A stretch of 49,106 nt of DNA from assembly GCA_904419075.1 (NCBI GenBank), contig CAJFQM010000014.1:1-49106 (forward strand), given 5' to 3'. The position numbers and the translations under genes are program-made. Source of the stretch: an uncultured Clostridia bacterium. Its GTDB lineage: Bacteria; Bacillota; Clostridia; Christensenellales; Borkfalkiaceae. Below the pieces are notes generated by a model. That model had not been told where the DNA came from and ran no database searches. It saw only the letters and a list, made by a program, of their open reading frames with translations. Below, in pieces: positions 14,995 through 23,412 of this stretch (within the stretch, counting starts at the first letter, position 1; each line of letters begins with the position of its first letter).

Positions 14995-16461
14995 TTATTT
15001 CTTTTTGTCCGTCTTTGTTTTTTCGGTTTTCGCCTTGTTTTTTTCGGCTTTCGCCCTGTCTTTTTCCGGAACGTACACGCGGCCGGGGAAACGTCTGTTA
15101 TATTGTTCCTGCATGGCCTTTTCTTCCTTTTTGCTCATGGTCACTTCCACGATTTTGTTGATGAGAAGCGTCATGACGAGAGAGAGAATATTGCTCGTGA
15201 CCATGTAAATGGAGAAGGCGGCGCTGTACATGAACGCGAAAATGGCAAACATGACCGTCATGATGACGAGCATCATCTTCTGGTTGAACATTCCTTTTCC
15301 GTCCACGGAGGAGAATTGGGTCTGTTCCTTCTGCGAGCGCATGGATACGAACTGCTGTAAAAGGATGGTGCCGATCGAAAGGACGATCAAAATAAAGTAT
15401 CCGTTCGCCTGGGATTTTTCCGCCGACAGCTTCGCCGTCACGACGTTGTAGCTGTTTTCGTTATATACGTCGGTATAGTTGCTGATGGAGGAGAATTTGA
15501 CTTTTCCGTCCTCCGTGGAAAATTTTTCGCGGGAGACGGTGGACTTAAAGTCGCCGTAGCTCAAAACGGGGTGTTTATAGGAAGCGTCCGTCACCCAGAT
15601 ATTCTTGATCCAGCCGAAACTCATTCTGTCCTTTACGACGGTATTGTAAGTTTCCTTCACTTCGTCCTGCGCGGCGGAGACGAGGGCGTCCCTGCACGCG
15701 TTTTCCCAAGTGATGGGATTTTCCGTCTCTTCGGAAGCGGAGACCAGCTCGTCCACCACGGTTTTCCATTCCTCGTCCGCGTATATTTTTTCCGCGTCCA
15801 CGTAATAGGTCTTTTCCGAAGTTTTGATATAGTCGAAATCGTCCGCGGCGTAGTCTTCGTTATACACCACGGTATAATAAATATATTTATTTTCGCCCGC
15901 TTCGTCCTTGACGAGAAGAAATCTCTGCGTTTCTCCGTTCTCTCCGTCGAGCGTGAAGTCGGAAATGTTTTCCTCTTTCAGTTCCGCGCAATAGGGTTTG
16001 AGATAGGCGTTATACGAATCCGCCATCGAGTTATAGTTCTGAATGTTCGCGTATTGAGAAAAGGAGTTGAACGCGCTGATGGCGACGAAGAACACGACGA
16101 GGGACAAAATCGCGGGAAGACAGGAAGAAAACATGGAAATGCCGTTTTCCTTGTACATTTCCATTAATTTCTGATTGTACATCGCCTTGTCGTTGGCGTA
16201 CTGCTTTTGCAGTTTCTCCATTTTTTCCTTGTTCTCTTTCATCTTGATGTTCTGCTTGCGCATGGTCACCCTCTGATAAATATCGAAAGGGAGAACAATC
16301 ATTCTCAAAATGATGGAAAACACGATAATGCCGACGCCAACGATTCCTACCCCCTCTATGAGGATACGAATGAGCTGCCCCAGCCAGTTGAGGGAAATAT
16401 CGTACGTCCTTCCGAGAAACGGAATGACGGGATCGCTTGCCAATAAAGTGAAAAAGTTCAT
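14995..16461 (-). CDS. yidC: Membrane protein insertase YidC/SpoIIIJ with a large extracytoplasmic insertion
   Basis: A 488-residue Oxa1/YidC insertase. The conserved groove arginine is present (IILRMIVLPF, Arg53), followed by the charged cytoplasmic hairpin (about 65-105) and a second membrane segment (about 110-130). A roughly 200-residue hydrophilic insertion (about 135-340) then separates it from the last helices (GYFILIVLSIGTILLQQFVS and the 400-440 region) and a Lys-rich C-terminal tail. Gram-positive YidC proteins are usually about 250-290 residues with no such loop. There is no lipobox at the N-terminus. It sits in the rpmH-rnpA-yidD-yidC-jag operon. Confidence 0.95.
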   Translation of the reverse strand: MNFFTLLASDPVIPFLGRTYDISLNWLGQLIRILIEGVGIVGVGIIVFSIILRMIVLPFDIYQRVTMRKQNIKMKENKEKMEKLQKQYANDKAMYNQKLMEMYKENGISMFSSCLPAILSLVVFFVAISAFNSFSQYANIQNYNSMADSYNAYLKPYCAELKEENISDFTLDGENGETQRFLLVKDEAGENKYIYYTVVYNEDYAADDFDYIKTSEKTYYVDAEKIYADEEWKTVVDELVSASEETENPITWENACRDALVSAAQDEVKETYNTVVKDRMSFGWIKNIWVTDASYKHPVLSYGDFKSTVSREKFSTEDGKVKFSSISNYTDVYNENSYNVVTAKLSAEKSQANGYFILIVLSIGTILLQQFVSMRSQKEQTQFSSVDGKGMFNQKMMLVIMTVMFAIFAFMYSAAFSIYMVTSNILSLVMTLLINKIVEVTMSKKEEKAMQEQYNRRFPGRVYVPEKDRAKAEKNKAKTEKTKTDKKK

Positions 16462-16584
16462 TGTTTTATTCTAAACCTTTTTGATGTCCGAATGAATGTC
16501 CGTCCGGCCCGAACGTTTTGCCGCACAGCGCTTGCCCGATATTTTTCAAAGCATCTTCCGACGCAACAGAAACATGTTTTCCCA

Positions 16585-16809
16585 TCACAGCAGCCAGCGC
16601 TTTTTGAAATACTTTTCGGGGGCGGGGTCGTAACCGCCCTTGGAAAAGGGATTGCAGCGCAAAATGCGCCACGCGCCGAGCAATATTCCGACGATCGCCC
16701 CGTGATTGTTGATGCATTCCAGCGTATATTGGGAACAGGTGGGACGATACAGGCAGGTATGCTTTGAAATCCTCCTCTGATAAAAGAGAATCAGCCGCAT
16801 GCACAGCAT
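16585..16809 (-). CDS. yidD: Membrane protein insertion efficiency factor YidD
   Basis: A small protein of about 74 residues helping YidC-dependent membrane insertion. The diagnostic region is YRPTCSQYTLECINNHG (about residues 19-35), followed by GAWRILRCNPFSKGGYDP. I took ATG 16809, which gives the normal family length. The frame is open further to 16911 and 16980, inside rnpA, so an N-terminally extended and rnpA-overlapping form cannot be excluded; no start has a convincing ribosome binding site. It lies between rnpA and yidC, as is common. Confidence 0.88.
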   Translation of the reverse strand: MLCMRLILFYQRRISKHTCLYRPTCSQYTLECINNHGAIVGILLGAWRILRCNPFSKGGYDPAPEKYFKKRWLL

Positions 16810-16883
16810 TTTGAGATACGGTTTAAAGACCTTCTTTTTCAGATATTTTCCGTTCGCTCTGATCAGTGCGGAAAGGCCGATAT

Positions 16884-17201
16884 TTACAGTTTTTCCTTCT
16901 TTATCATACATTTCAAGTGTCTTTTGAAGGTGTTCAGGTCGTATTCGTCCCTGACTTTCGGCACGAGCACCACCGACCAATTTCCGGTCATCTCTTCCCG
17001 TTCGGCGCGGAACGCTTCCCGAAGGAGACGCTTTATCCTGTTGCGCTTTACGCTCTTGCCGTGGCGCTTGCCCACGGAAATTCCCATGCGCGTTTGCTTC
17101 GCGGGAAAATAAATCATCGTAAGCGAGGGGGAAAACGCCCGCCTGCCTTTCGTAAACAGCTTCTGAAAATCCGCCTGTTTTTTAAGTCTCAGATAATTCA
17201 T
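16884..17201 (-). CDS. rnpA: Ribonuclease P protein component
   Basis: A 105-residue basic protein that assists RNase P RNA in 5-prime tRNA maturation. The family signature is KSVKRNRIKRLLREAFR, with the RNR motif. The start is ATG 17201, with GGGAGAGGAG just upstream; a TTG at 17216 in the same frame lies within that ribosome binding site. It follows rpmH by about 100 bp and precedes yidD in the standard order. Confidence 0.96.
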   Translation of the reverse strand: MNYLRLKKQADFQKLFTKGRRAFSPSLTMIYFPAKQTRMGISVGKRHGKSVKRNRIKRLLREAFRAEREEMTGNWSVVLVPKVRDEYDLNTFKRHLKCMIKKEKL

Positions 17202-17301
17202 TCTCCTCTCCCGCAAAGAGCTTCACGAAAATACGGATAATAACGAATAAGCCGCATTTACAGAATCTGTACTGCGGCCTTTCCCGTCCGGGTGCTTGTC
17301 C

Positions 17302-17436
17302 TTAATAGGAAAGTTTCTTTCTGCCCTTGTTTCTGCGTCTTTTGAGCACGTTCCGTCCCGACTTCGTGGACATTCTCTTTCTGAATCCGTGCACCTTGTT
17401 TCTCTGTCTCTTTTTGGGCTGATACGTTCTTTTCAT
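17302..17436 (-). CDS. rpmH: 50S ribosomal protein L34
   Basis: A 44-residue, very basic protein beginning [19 protein letters not shown] and ending in a Lys/Arg-rich stretch, the standard L34 sequence and length. The gene is short but unambiguous. Its leader carries a hairpin with a CCGCCG/CGGCGG stem at 17480-17503. Its promoter at 17549-17578 begins immediately after dnaN; no dnaA gene lies between rpmH and dnaN, unlike in most Bacillota. Confidence 0.97.
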   Translation of the reverse strand: MKRTYQPKKRQRNKVHGFRKRMSTKSGRNVLKRRRNKGRKKLSY

Positions 17437-17524
17437 TTTCTTTGTCTCCTGTTTTGGATTTGTTTTTTTATTTTCTGCTCCGCCGACGGATAAACCGCGG
17501 CGGCTGTTCGCGGTCTCGATAAAA

Positions 17525-17542
17525 AGAGCCGCAAACGACTCT
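17525..17542 (-). terminator. dnaN terminator hairpin coinciding with the rpmH start site
   Basis: A 7-bp stem (17536-17542 with 17525-17531, one T-G pair) with a 4-nt loop, followed on the minus strand by TTTTTAT. The predicted rpmH transcript start falls at about 17542, so the same bases end dnaN transcripts and form the 5-prime end of rpmH transcripts. Confidence 0.65.
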
Positions 17543-17548
17543 CTTTAC

Positions 17549-17578
17549 ATTATAGCGCACTTTTCCGCCCGCCGTCAA
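17549..17578 (-). promoter_or_regulatory. Promoter of the rpmH-rnpA-yidD-yidC-jag operon
   Basis: Minus-strand TTGACG (17573-17578), 18-bp spacer, perfect TATAAT (17549-17554). The -35 box lies 5 bp downstream of the dnaN stop codon. Confidence 0.75.
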
Positions 17579-17582
17579 GCGA

Positions 17583-18683
17583 TTATGCGCCCGTTCTTAC
17601 AGGTAAAATCAAATATGCGTCCTCTTTCGACTCTTTGTTTTCGAGAGTGAAGGGCGAAATCGCATTGTTAAACGACAATTTCACCGTCTCTTCGCTGAGC
17701 GCTTTCAGCGCGTCCAGCACAAATTTTCCGTTCATCGCGATTTTCAGCTCTTTCCCCGACATCTCCACTTTCACGCTCTCCGCCACGTTCCCGATCTCCG
17801 AATTCGCCGTGATGAGAATGTTTCCGCCCTTGATGTCCAGAATAATCAGATTATTCTTATCTCCCCTGATGAGAATCGACGCGCGTTCCACGCTCTCGAT
17901 GAGATCCGCGCGGGAAACATAGACTTCCGTCGTGAACGCGGAAGGGAAAATATTGTTCTTGTTGACGAATTCCCCCGTATACAGGCGGGACGTAAGCACC
18001 GTATCGTTCACCGATACGAAAAGCATATTCTTCGCCACGTAAATTTTTAACGTCTCTTCCCCGTTTTCGAGCATTCTCGAAATCTCCGTGAGCGTGCGCG
18101 CGGGACAGACCAGCTTTACGTTTCCTTTTCCCGTTTTCGCCTCGCATTCCGAAACCGCCATTCTGTATCCGTCCAGCGCCGTCGCGTGCAGCTTATTTCC
18201 TTCCGTCTCCAAAAGACAGCCCTTCAAAATGGGCCTGCTCTCGTCCGTCGCGCAGCAGAATACCGTCTTTGCAATCAACGATTTCAAAGACGATTCCTTC
18301 ACCTCGAAATAATCGTCTCCCGCTTCCGCCTTGATGAGCGGAAATTCCTCCGCAGAAAGCACCTGCAAAAAGGATTCCGAATCCCCGTAACGGATTTCCA
18401 ATCCCTTCTCCCCCGTGGAGATGACTACGTTCATTCCCGAAACCTTTCCCATGAAATCCGAGAAAAATCTGCCGTTTACGCAAATTTCTCCCTCTTCGAG
18501 AACGTCCGCCTTGATCTTTTTCTCAATGGAAATTTCTCCGTCGTATGCGATCAGCGTCACCGCATCGTTCTGCGCGCTGATTTTGATACATTCGAGAACG
18601 GGCGTCGTCGTCTTGGTCGAGCAGGCCTTGCTCACCGTCATCGCCGCGTCCGAAAGAATGAGCCCTTCGCTGATAAATTTCAT
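17583..18683 (-). CDS. dnaN: DNA polymerase III beta sliding clamp
   Basis: A 366-residue sliding clamp, the ring that holds DNA polymerase III on DNA. The three-domain length is normal. It has typical clamp stretches such as ALDGYRMAVSE in the middle domain and the C-terminal YLILPVR that forms part of the partner-binding pocket. The gene starts 180 bp from the trio-like element of the putative oriC and reads away from it. Its usual upstream partner dnaA and downstream partners recF and gyrB are missing; rpmH follows instead. Confidence 0.97.
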   Translation of the reverse strand: MKFISEGLILSDAAMTVSKACSTKTTTPVLECIKISAQNDAVTLIAYDGEISIEKKIKADVLEEGEICVNGRFFSDFMGKVSGMNVVISTGEKGLEIRYGDSESFLQVLSAEEFPLIKAEAGDDYFEVKESSLKSLIAKTVFCCATDESRPILKGCLLETEGNKLHATALDGYRMAVSECEAKTGKGNVKLVCPARTLTEISRMLENGEETLKIYVAKNMLFVSVNDTVLTSRLYTGEFVNKNNIFPSAFTTEVYVSRADLIESVERASILIRGDKNNLIILDIKGGNILITANSEIGNVAESVKVEMSGKELKIAMNGKFVLDALKALSEETVKLSFNNAISPFTLENKESKEDAYLILPVRTGA

Positions 18684-18862
18684 TGCTTTCCACTCCTTTT
18701 CCCGCCGGGGTACGGCGGCTCGTCGTTAATTCTTGCGATTCGGATTCATTTTACCATATATATCTGCTTTTGGCAAGCAAAAATCTTTTTCGTCGGCAAT
18801 TTTTAAGAAAATTTTTTCCTTCCCTCCCTCCTCCTCCCCGTTGATTTTTTATGATAGAATTG

Positions 18863-19138
18863 TATTATTAGTATTAATAGTAGTCTCGGTGGAATTGTGG
18901 ATAAGTCCCGTTTTTTCGCTTGGACAGGCCTGTTTCTCGGTATAAAATCGTTGTGGATAACTCGTGCTTTTCTTGTGGATAAAGCTGTGAATCGGGTGTG
19001 GACAAGTGGAAAACTTTTGTTCGCGGGAAAGTTGAGTTTATAAAAATTAAATATTTTATGAATAAAAATAATATTTGGAAAAGTTATCCACAAAAGTTAT
19101 TCACATTGTGGATAAAGTTATCCTCATGCTGTGGACAA
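18863..19138. other. oriC: Candidate oriC: DnaA-trio-like element plus DnaA-box cluster 2
   Basis: Trinucleotides ending TAA TAG TAG (18863-18883) are followed by a short G/C-containing spacer and a perfect TGTGGATAA (18896-18904). Further perfect boxes lie at 18952-18960, 18974-18982, 19084-19092 (opposite orientation) and 19107-19115. Near-matches are at 18997-19005, 19097-19105 and 19130-19138. An AT-rich stretch lies at 19036-19078 and another to the left at 18725-18862. One more perfect box is inside rsmG (19560-19568). The dnaN and rsmG genes diverge from this region. The order trio, GC spacer, DnaA box is that described for the B. subtilis unwinding element. Confidence 0.85.
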
Positions 19139-19200
19139 GCGGGAAAAGAAGAGAGGAAGCGTTTTTTGAAAGAATGAAAGAAAATTTTTTCCGATAACGC

Positions 19201-19229
19201 TTGAATTTTGATTTCAGGTATGTTATAAT
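19201..19229 (+). promoter_or_regulatory. Promoter of rsmG
   Basis: TTGAAT (19201-19206), 17-bp spacer, TATAAT (19224-19229). The -10 ends only 10 bp before the ATG at 19240, implying a leader of 0-5 nt. Confidence 0.65.
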
Positions 19230-19239
19230 AAAAAACGAA

Positions 19240-19935
19240 ATGGATATCGAAAAGATTTTACAGGCAAATCAAGCGTTGATTTCCGGCGAAAAACGTGCAA
19301 AATTCGAGCAATTTCGTTCTTTATTGCTGGAATATAATCAAAAATACAACCTGACGTCCATTACGGACGAGCGGGATGTTTTTTACAAGCATTTTCTGGA
19401 CAGCAGTGCGGGAACGGGACTTTTCCAAGAGGGCGCTTCCGTCGCGGAGGTCGGTTCGGGGGCGGGATTTCCGTCCGTGGTTTTGAAGCTGCTCAGAGAG
19501 GATTTATCCTTTACTTTATTGGAAAGCGTGGGGAAAAAGTGCGAGTTTTTGCGCGTCGTTGTGGATAACCTCGGTCTGACGAGAATGAATATTGTGAATA
19601 TTCGCGCGGAGGACGCCGCGAAAGAGGATAAATATCGGGAAAAGTTCGATTTCGCCGTCGCGAGAGCCGTGGCCAGAATGAATACTTTGAGCGAATATTG
19701 CCTTCCGCTCGTCAGGACGGGCGGGGCGTTTGTGGCGTATAAGAGCGGGGATACGGAAGAAATCTCTGAAGCGGAAAGCGCCTATAAAATTTTAGGGGGG
19801 AGGAAAAGGAACGTATTTGTCTATTCGTTGCCTGAAAATTACGGGGAAAGGAGTTTGGCGGTGATCGAAAAGATACGGCCGACGCCCGCGAAATATCCCA
19901 GAGGCAACGGAAAAGAGAGAAAAAGTCCCCTGTAA
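19240..19935 (+). CDS. rsmG: 16S rRNA (guanine-N7)-methyltransferase RsmG (GidB)
   Basis: A 231-residue SAM-dependent methyltransferase that modifies G527 of 16S rRNA. The N-terminus has the family pattern YNQKYNLTSITDERDVFYKH, followed by the SAM-binding loop VAEVGSGAGFPSVVLK (about residues 67-82) and ARAVARMNTLSEYC. The start is ATG 19240; the frame is open to 19201, but that would cross the -10 box. There is no ribosome binding site, fitting a leaderless or near-leaderless mRNA. It follows oriC and is not paired with mnmG or mnmE, as it often is. Confidence 0.95.
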   Translation: MDIEKILQANQALISGEKRAKFEQFRSLLLEYNQKYNLTSITDERDVFYKHFLDSSAGTGLFQEGASVAEVGSGAGFPSVVLKLLREDLSFTLLESVGKKCEFLRVVVDNLGLTRMNIVNIRAEDAAKEDKYREKFDFAVARAVARMNTLSEYCLPLVRTGGAFVAYKSGDTEEISEAESAYKILGGRKRNVFVYSLPENYGERSLAVIEKIRPTPAKYPRGNGKERKSPL

Positions 19936-19940
19936 AAAAA

Positions 19941-20444
19941 ATGAAAGAAGAATCGAGCGCGTTTTGCGCGGAAAGGTGCGAAAAAGTCTCGGGATTTTCT
20001 TCGTGCGCCTTTACGGGGCACAGAAGTCTGGGGCGGGATTTTGACAGAGAAAAGCTCAAAAGGACGATTCGGGAAAGAATTCTCGACGGGGTGAAGGTGT
20101 TCTATTGCGGAATGGCGGTGGGATTCGACCTCGCCGCCGCGGAATGCGTCGTGGAATTAAAGAGCGAATTCCCTTCCGTCGTCCTCGTCGCCTGTATCCC
20201 CTGTATCGGTCAGGAAAAGTTTTTCGGGGAAAGGGATAAAAGGAGGTATGAAAGGCTCGTCGGGGCCGCCGACGTCAAAGTCATTCTTTCCGATAAATAT
20301 TATTCGGGCTGTATGCTCAGAAGAAACGAGTATATGGAGGAAAAAGCGGATATTTTGATCTGCTATTGCCGCAAATCCACGGGCGGAACCGCGTTTACCG
20401 TGGAACTTTTTAAAAGGAAAAACAAAAAAATTTTCAGCGTCTGA
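19941..20444 (+). CDS. SLOG-fold protein of the YpsA/DUF1273 type
   Basis: A 167-residue protein. The start CAFTGHRSLGRDFD (about residues 22-35) and the later GMAVGFDLAAAECV segment match the YpsA-like group of SLOG (Rossmann-type nucleotide-sensing) proteins. LICYCRKSTGGTAFTVELF near the end is the typical glycine turn. B. subtilis YpsA affects cell division and stress resistance; the ligand is unknown. It starts 5 bp after the rsmG stop, so the two are probably co-transcribed. Confidence 0.8.
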   Translation: MKEESSAFCAERCEKVSGFSSCAFTGHRSLGRDFDREKLKRTIRERILDGVKVFYCGMAVGFDLAAAECVVELKSEFPSVVLVACIPCIGQEKFFGERDKRRYERLVGAADVKVILSDKYYSGCMLRRNEYMEEKADILICYCRKSTGGTAFTVELFKRKNKKIFSV

Positions 20445-20449
20445 AACGC

Positions 20450-20477
20450 ACGTTTTTTCCCTTATCTCTCATAAGAT
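20450..20477 (+). promoter_or_regulatory. Possible late-sporulation promoter of the collagen-like gene
   Basis: CATAAGAT (20470-20477) fits the CATANNNT -10 pattern of mother-cell sigma factors E/K, and an AC pair lies 18 bp upstream (20450-20451). Short consensus and long spacing make this tentative; the product's likely spore-surface role is the main reason to consider it. Confidence 0.35.
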
Positions 20478-20479
20478 GA

Positions 20480-21154
<675 letters not shown>

Positions 21155-21177
21155 ACGAAAAAATTCAAACAGAAAAT

Positions 21178-21220
21178 AAAGAGGCAGGGGATTCGATATG
21201 CCGAATCCCCTGCCCTCTTT
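21178..21220. terminator. Bidirectional terminator between collagen-like gene and ricT
   Basis: An 18-bp stem with one bulged C (21178-21195 with 21202-21220), flanked by A and T runs. It serves the plus-strand collagen-like gene, and possibly also the convergent ricT, which ends at 21280. Confidence 0.9.
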
Positions 21221-21279
21221 GTTTTTTTCGTCCGCTGCTCGCCGTAAACGGCGGGGCAGGTATGAGACGAGAAACAATA

Positions 21280-22143
21280 TCATTCGGAAAGCTCTTCCGT
21301 TTCTTCCCTTTCCGGTTCTTTTTCCTGCGCTTTTTTGAAACGGATTTCTGATGCGGGAAAATCCTTATAGATAAGCCCGCCGTTGTGGTCGTCGATTTTG
21401 ACTTTGACCGTCATTTTCAGCATATTGACCGAAACGACCGTCCCTTTTCCGTCGGGCGTTCCCACCTCCGCGCCGAGCTTGGGAACTTTTTTATACGCTT
21501 CCGCATAGTAATCGCTCTCGTAGCTTAAACAGCACATGAGCCTGCCGCAGAGCCCGCTGATTTTGCCGGGGTTCAGAGAAAGACCCTGCGTTTTCGCCAT
21601 TTTGATGCTCACCTTCTTGAATTCCGGCATGTTCCCCGCGCAGCAGCATACCCGCCCGCAGGGCGCGATTCCGCCGAGATATTTCGTTTCGTCCCGCGTG
21701 CCGACCTGACGGAGTTCGATTCGGATATGAAATACGGAAGCGAGGTCTTTGACCAGCTCGCGAAAGTCTACCCGCCCCGAAGAAGTGAAATAAAAGACGA
21801 TTTTCGTGCCGTCGAACGTGTATTCGCAGTCGATGAGCTTCATGTCCAATTCGTGCTTCGCGATTTTCTCTTTGCATATGCTCATCGCCTGCGGCTTTTT
21901 CGCTTCACAGGAAGCGTAAAAATCTTTGTCGCGCTGGGTCGCGATTCTCACGATGGATTTCAGGGGCGGGACGATTTCACTGTCCTCCACTTCCCGTTCG
22001 GGATAGGCCACCCAGGCAAATTCCAGCCCCCGCGCCGTCTCGACCACCACGGGCATGTTCCGTTCGTATACGTCTCCCGGTCGGGGAGAAAAATAATACA
22101 GCTTTCCGCCGTTTTTGAATTTGATTACCACTACTTTTGTCAT
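21280..22143 (-). CDS. ricT: PSP1-domain protein RicT (YaaT)
   Basis: A 287-residue PSP1 protein. In B. subtilis YaaT/RicT forms a complex with YlbF and YmcA that holds iron-sulfur clusters, directs RNase Y cleavage and promotes entry into sporulation, competence and biofilm formation. Conserved cysteines are visible in GIAPCGRVCCCAG (about residues 160-172) and SGLCGRLMCCLSYE (about 195-208). It lies 88 bp after holB with a good AAGGAAG ribosome binding site. The holB-yaaT neighbourhood is conserved in Bacillota. No ylbF or ymcA homologue lies in the window. Confidence 0.92.
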   Translation of the reverse strand: MTKVVVIKFKNGGKLYYFSPRPGDVYERNMPVVVETARGLEFAWVAYPEREVEDSEIVPPLKSIVRIATQRDKDFYASCEAKKPQAMSICKEKIAKHELDMKLIDCEYTFDGTKIVFYFTSSGRVDFRELVKDLASVFHIRIELRQVGTRDETKYLGGIAPCGRVCCCAGNMPEFKKVSIKMAKTQGLSLNPGKISGLCGRLMCCLSYESDYYAEAYKKVPKLGAEVGTPDGKGTVVSVNMLKMTVKVKIDDHNGGLIYKDFPASEIRFKKAQEKEPEREETEELSE

Positions 22144-22231
22144 ATATCTTCCTTATGTGCCTTACGGGACATTTTGCCGTATTCTTTGAAGCGGCACAAA
22201 TATATGGTGCCCTTCAAAAAATTTCGCAAGG

Positions 22232-23233
22232 TCAACGATTGTTCTGTTCTATGATTTTCGCCATGCAGATTTCCAAACATTGGGGAAATACCGCGTTGAA
22301 ACGGATTTGCTTCTCCGCTTCGCTCAGCGCTTCCTGCGCCGTGATGAGCGCCGTCAATCTATAATAATCACTTATACTTTTTAATCTGCCCAACTCCGAT
22401 TTCAGCATGAGATAATTTTCCGCGCGGTTCTTCCCCGTCCTGTCCGAAGCCACGCCGTTTATTTTTGAAGTCTTTAAGATGAGCGCGTCGCGGAAAATCA
22501 GCCTGAGCAAGGAGACGAGCTCCTTTTTATATTTGGTCTCTCCCACCCGCTTTACGATGGAGGGGAGGCGGAAAGGGTCCGTCTCCGCCAGTTCGAAGGC
22601 GTCTAAAACGAGCTGTCTGTAATATCCGCCCTCCAAAATATTCTGCGCCGCTCCCACGCTTCCGCCCGACGCGGCCGCGCAGAGTCCCGTTTCGCTCTCC
22701 TTGCCGGGATAAAGGCGATTTAAGCAGGCCGTGACTTCCTTTTGCGTAAACGGGGGAATTTCCAGCTTTTCCGTCCGCGAAAGAATCGTCGGAAGCACGG
22801 AAAACGATACGGTCGCTCCGAGAAGAAAATACACTCCTTCGGGCGGCTCTTCCAAAAGTTTCAGAAGTTTGTTCTGCGCCTGCGTCGTCGCTTCGGCAAA
22901 ATCGCCCGCGACGAAAAGTTTTTTATTCCCTTCGACCGGCTTCAACGCGCTTTCTTCGATGATCCGCTCCGCATCCTCCACCGAAAATTTTTTCCCCGAT
23001 TCGGGAAAAAACATACAATCGGAAAAGTTTTCTTCGTCTATCAGTCTGGAAATCCGTTCCGCGTCCGCTCCTTCTCCGTCCGCACCGAAAAAAATCTTTG
23101 AAAATTCTTTCAGCGCCGTTTTCAGATTCCTCGCATCGTCGAAGATGAGAAGATAAGCATGGTTTAATCTGCCTTCCGTCCGTTCCGCTTTCAGAAGCGT
23201 ACAGGCATGAGTCGATTGCAATAATTGACGCAT
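22232..23233 (-). CDS. holB: DNA polymerase III subunit delta-prime
   Basis: A 333-residue clamp-loader subunit. The segment AQNKLLKLLEEPPEGVYFLLGAT followed by LPTILSRTEKLEIPPF is typical of delta-prime, with the arginine-finger-type SRTE. The Walker A is absent, as expected for this non-ATPase subunit. Upstream is the promoter 23278-23306; downstream is ricT in the same orientation, so the two probably form one transcript. Confidence 0.92.
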   Translation of the reverse strand: MRQLLQSTHACTLLKAERTEGRLNHAYLLIFDDARNLKTALKEFSKIFFGADGEGADAERISRLIDEENFSDCMFFPESGKKFSVEDAERIIEESALKPVEGNKKLFVAGDFAEATTQAQNKLLKLLEEPPEGVYFLLGATVSFSVLPTILSRTEKLEIPPFTQKEVTACLNRLYPGKESETGLCAAASGGSVGAAQNILEGGYYRQLVLDAFELAETDPFRLPSIVKRVGETKYKKELVSLLRLIFRDALILKTSKINGVASDRTGKNRAENYLMLKSELGRLKSISDYYRLTALITAQEALSEAEKQIRFNAVFPQCLEICMAKIIEQNNR

Positions 23234-23277
23234 TTTCTCTTTCCTCGCTTTGATTTTTTTCGGACTGTTTCGATACC

Positions 23278-23306
23278 ATTATATCACAAATCGCAAAAAA
23301 CTGCAA
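23278..23306 (-). promoter_or_regulatory. Promoter of holB-ricT
   Basis: Minus-strand TTGCAG (23301-23306), 17-bp spacer, TATAAT (23278-23283), about 45 nt before the holB start. Confidence 0.6.
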
Positions 23307-23412
23307 GTACAAAAAATAAAAAAGAGAAAAAGTGCGCTCTTTTTTGAAAGATTTTTGATATAATAAGGGGGCAGGGTTGAGATGAAACAGAATTATTTCA
23401 CAAAAATTTCCT

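Noticed and set aside
17437..17582. A short or remnant dnaA between rpmH and dnaN
   Set aside because: Only 146 bp, fully explained by a leader hairpin, a promoter and a terminator; no dnaA-like codons remain.
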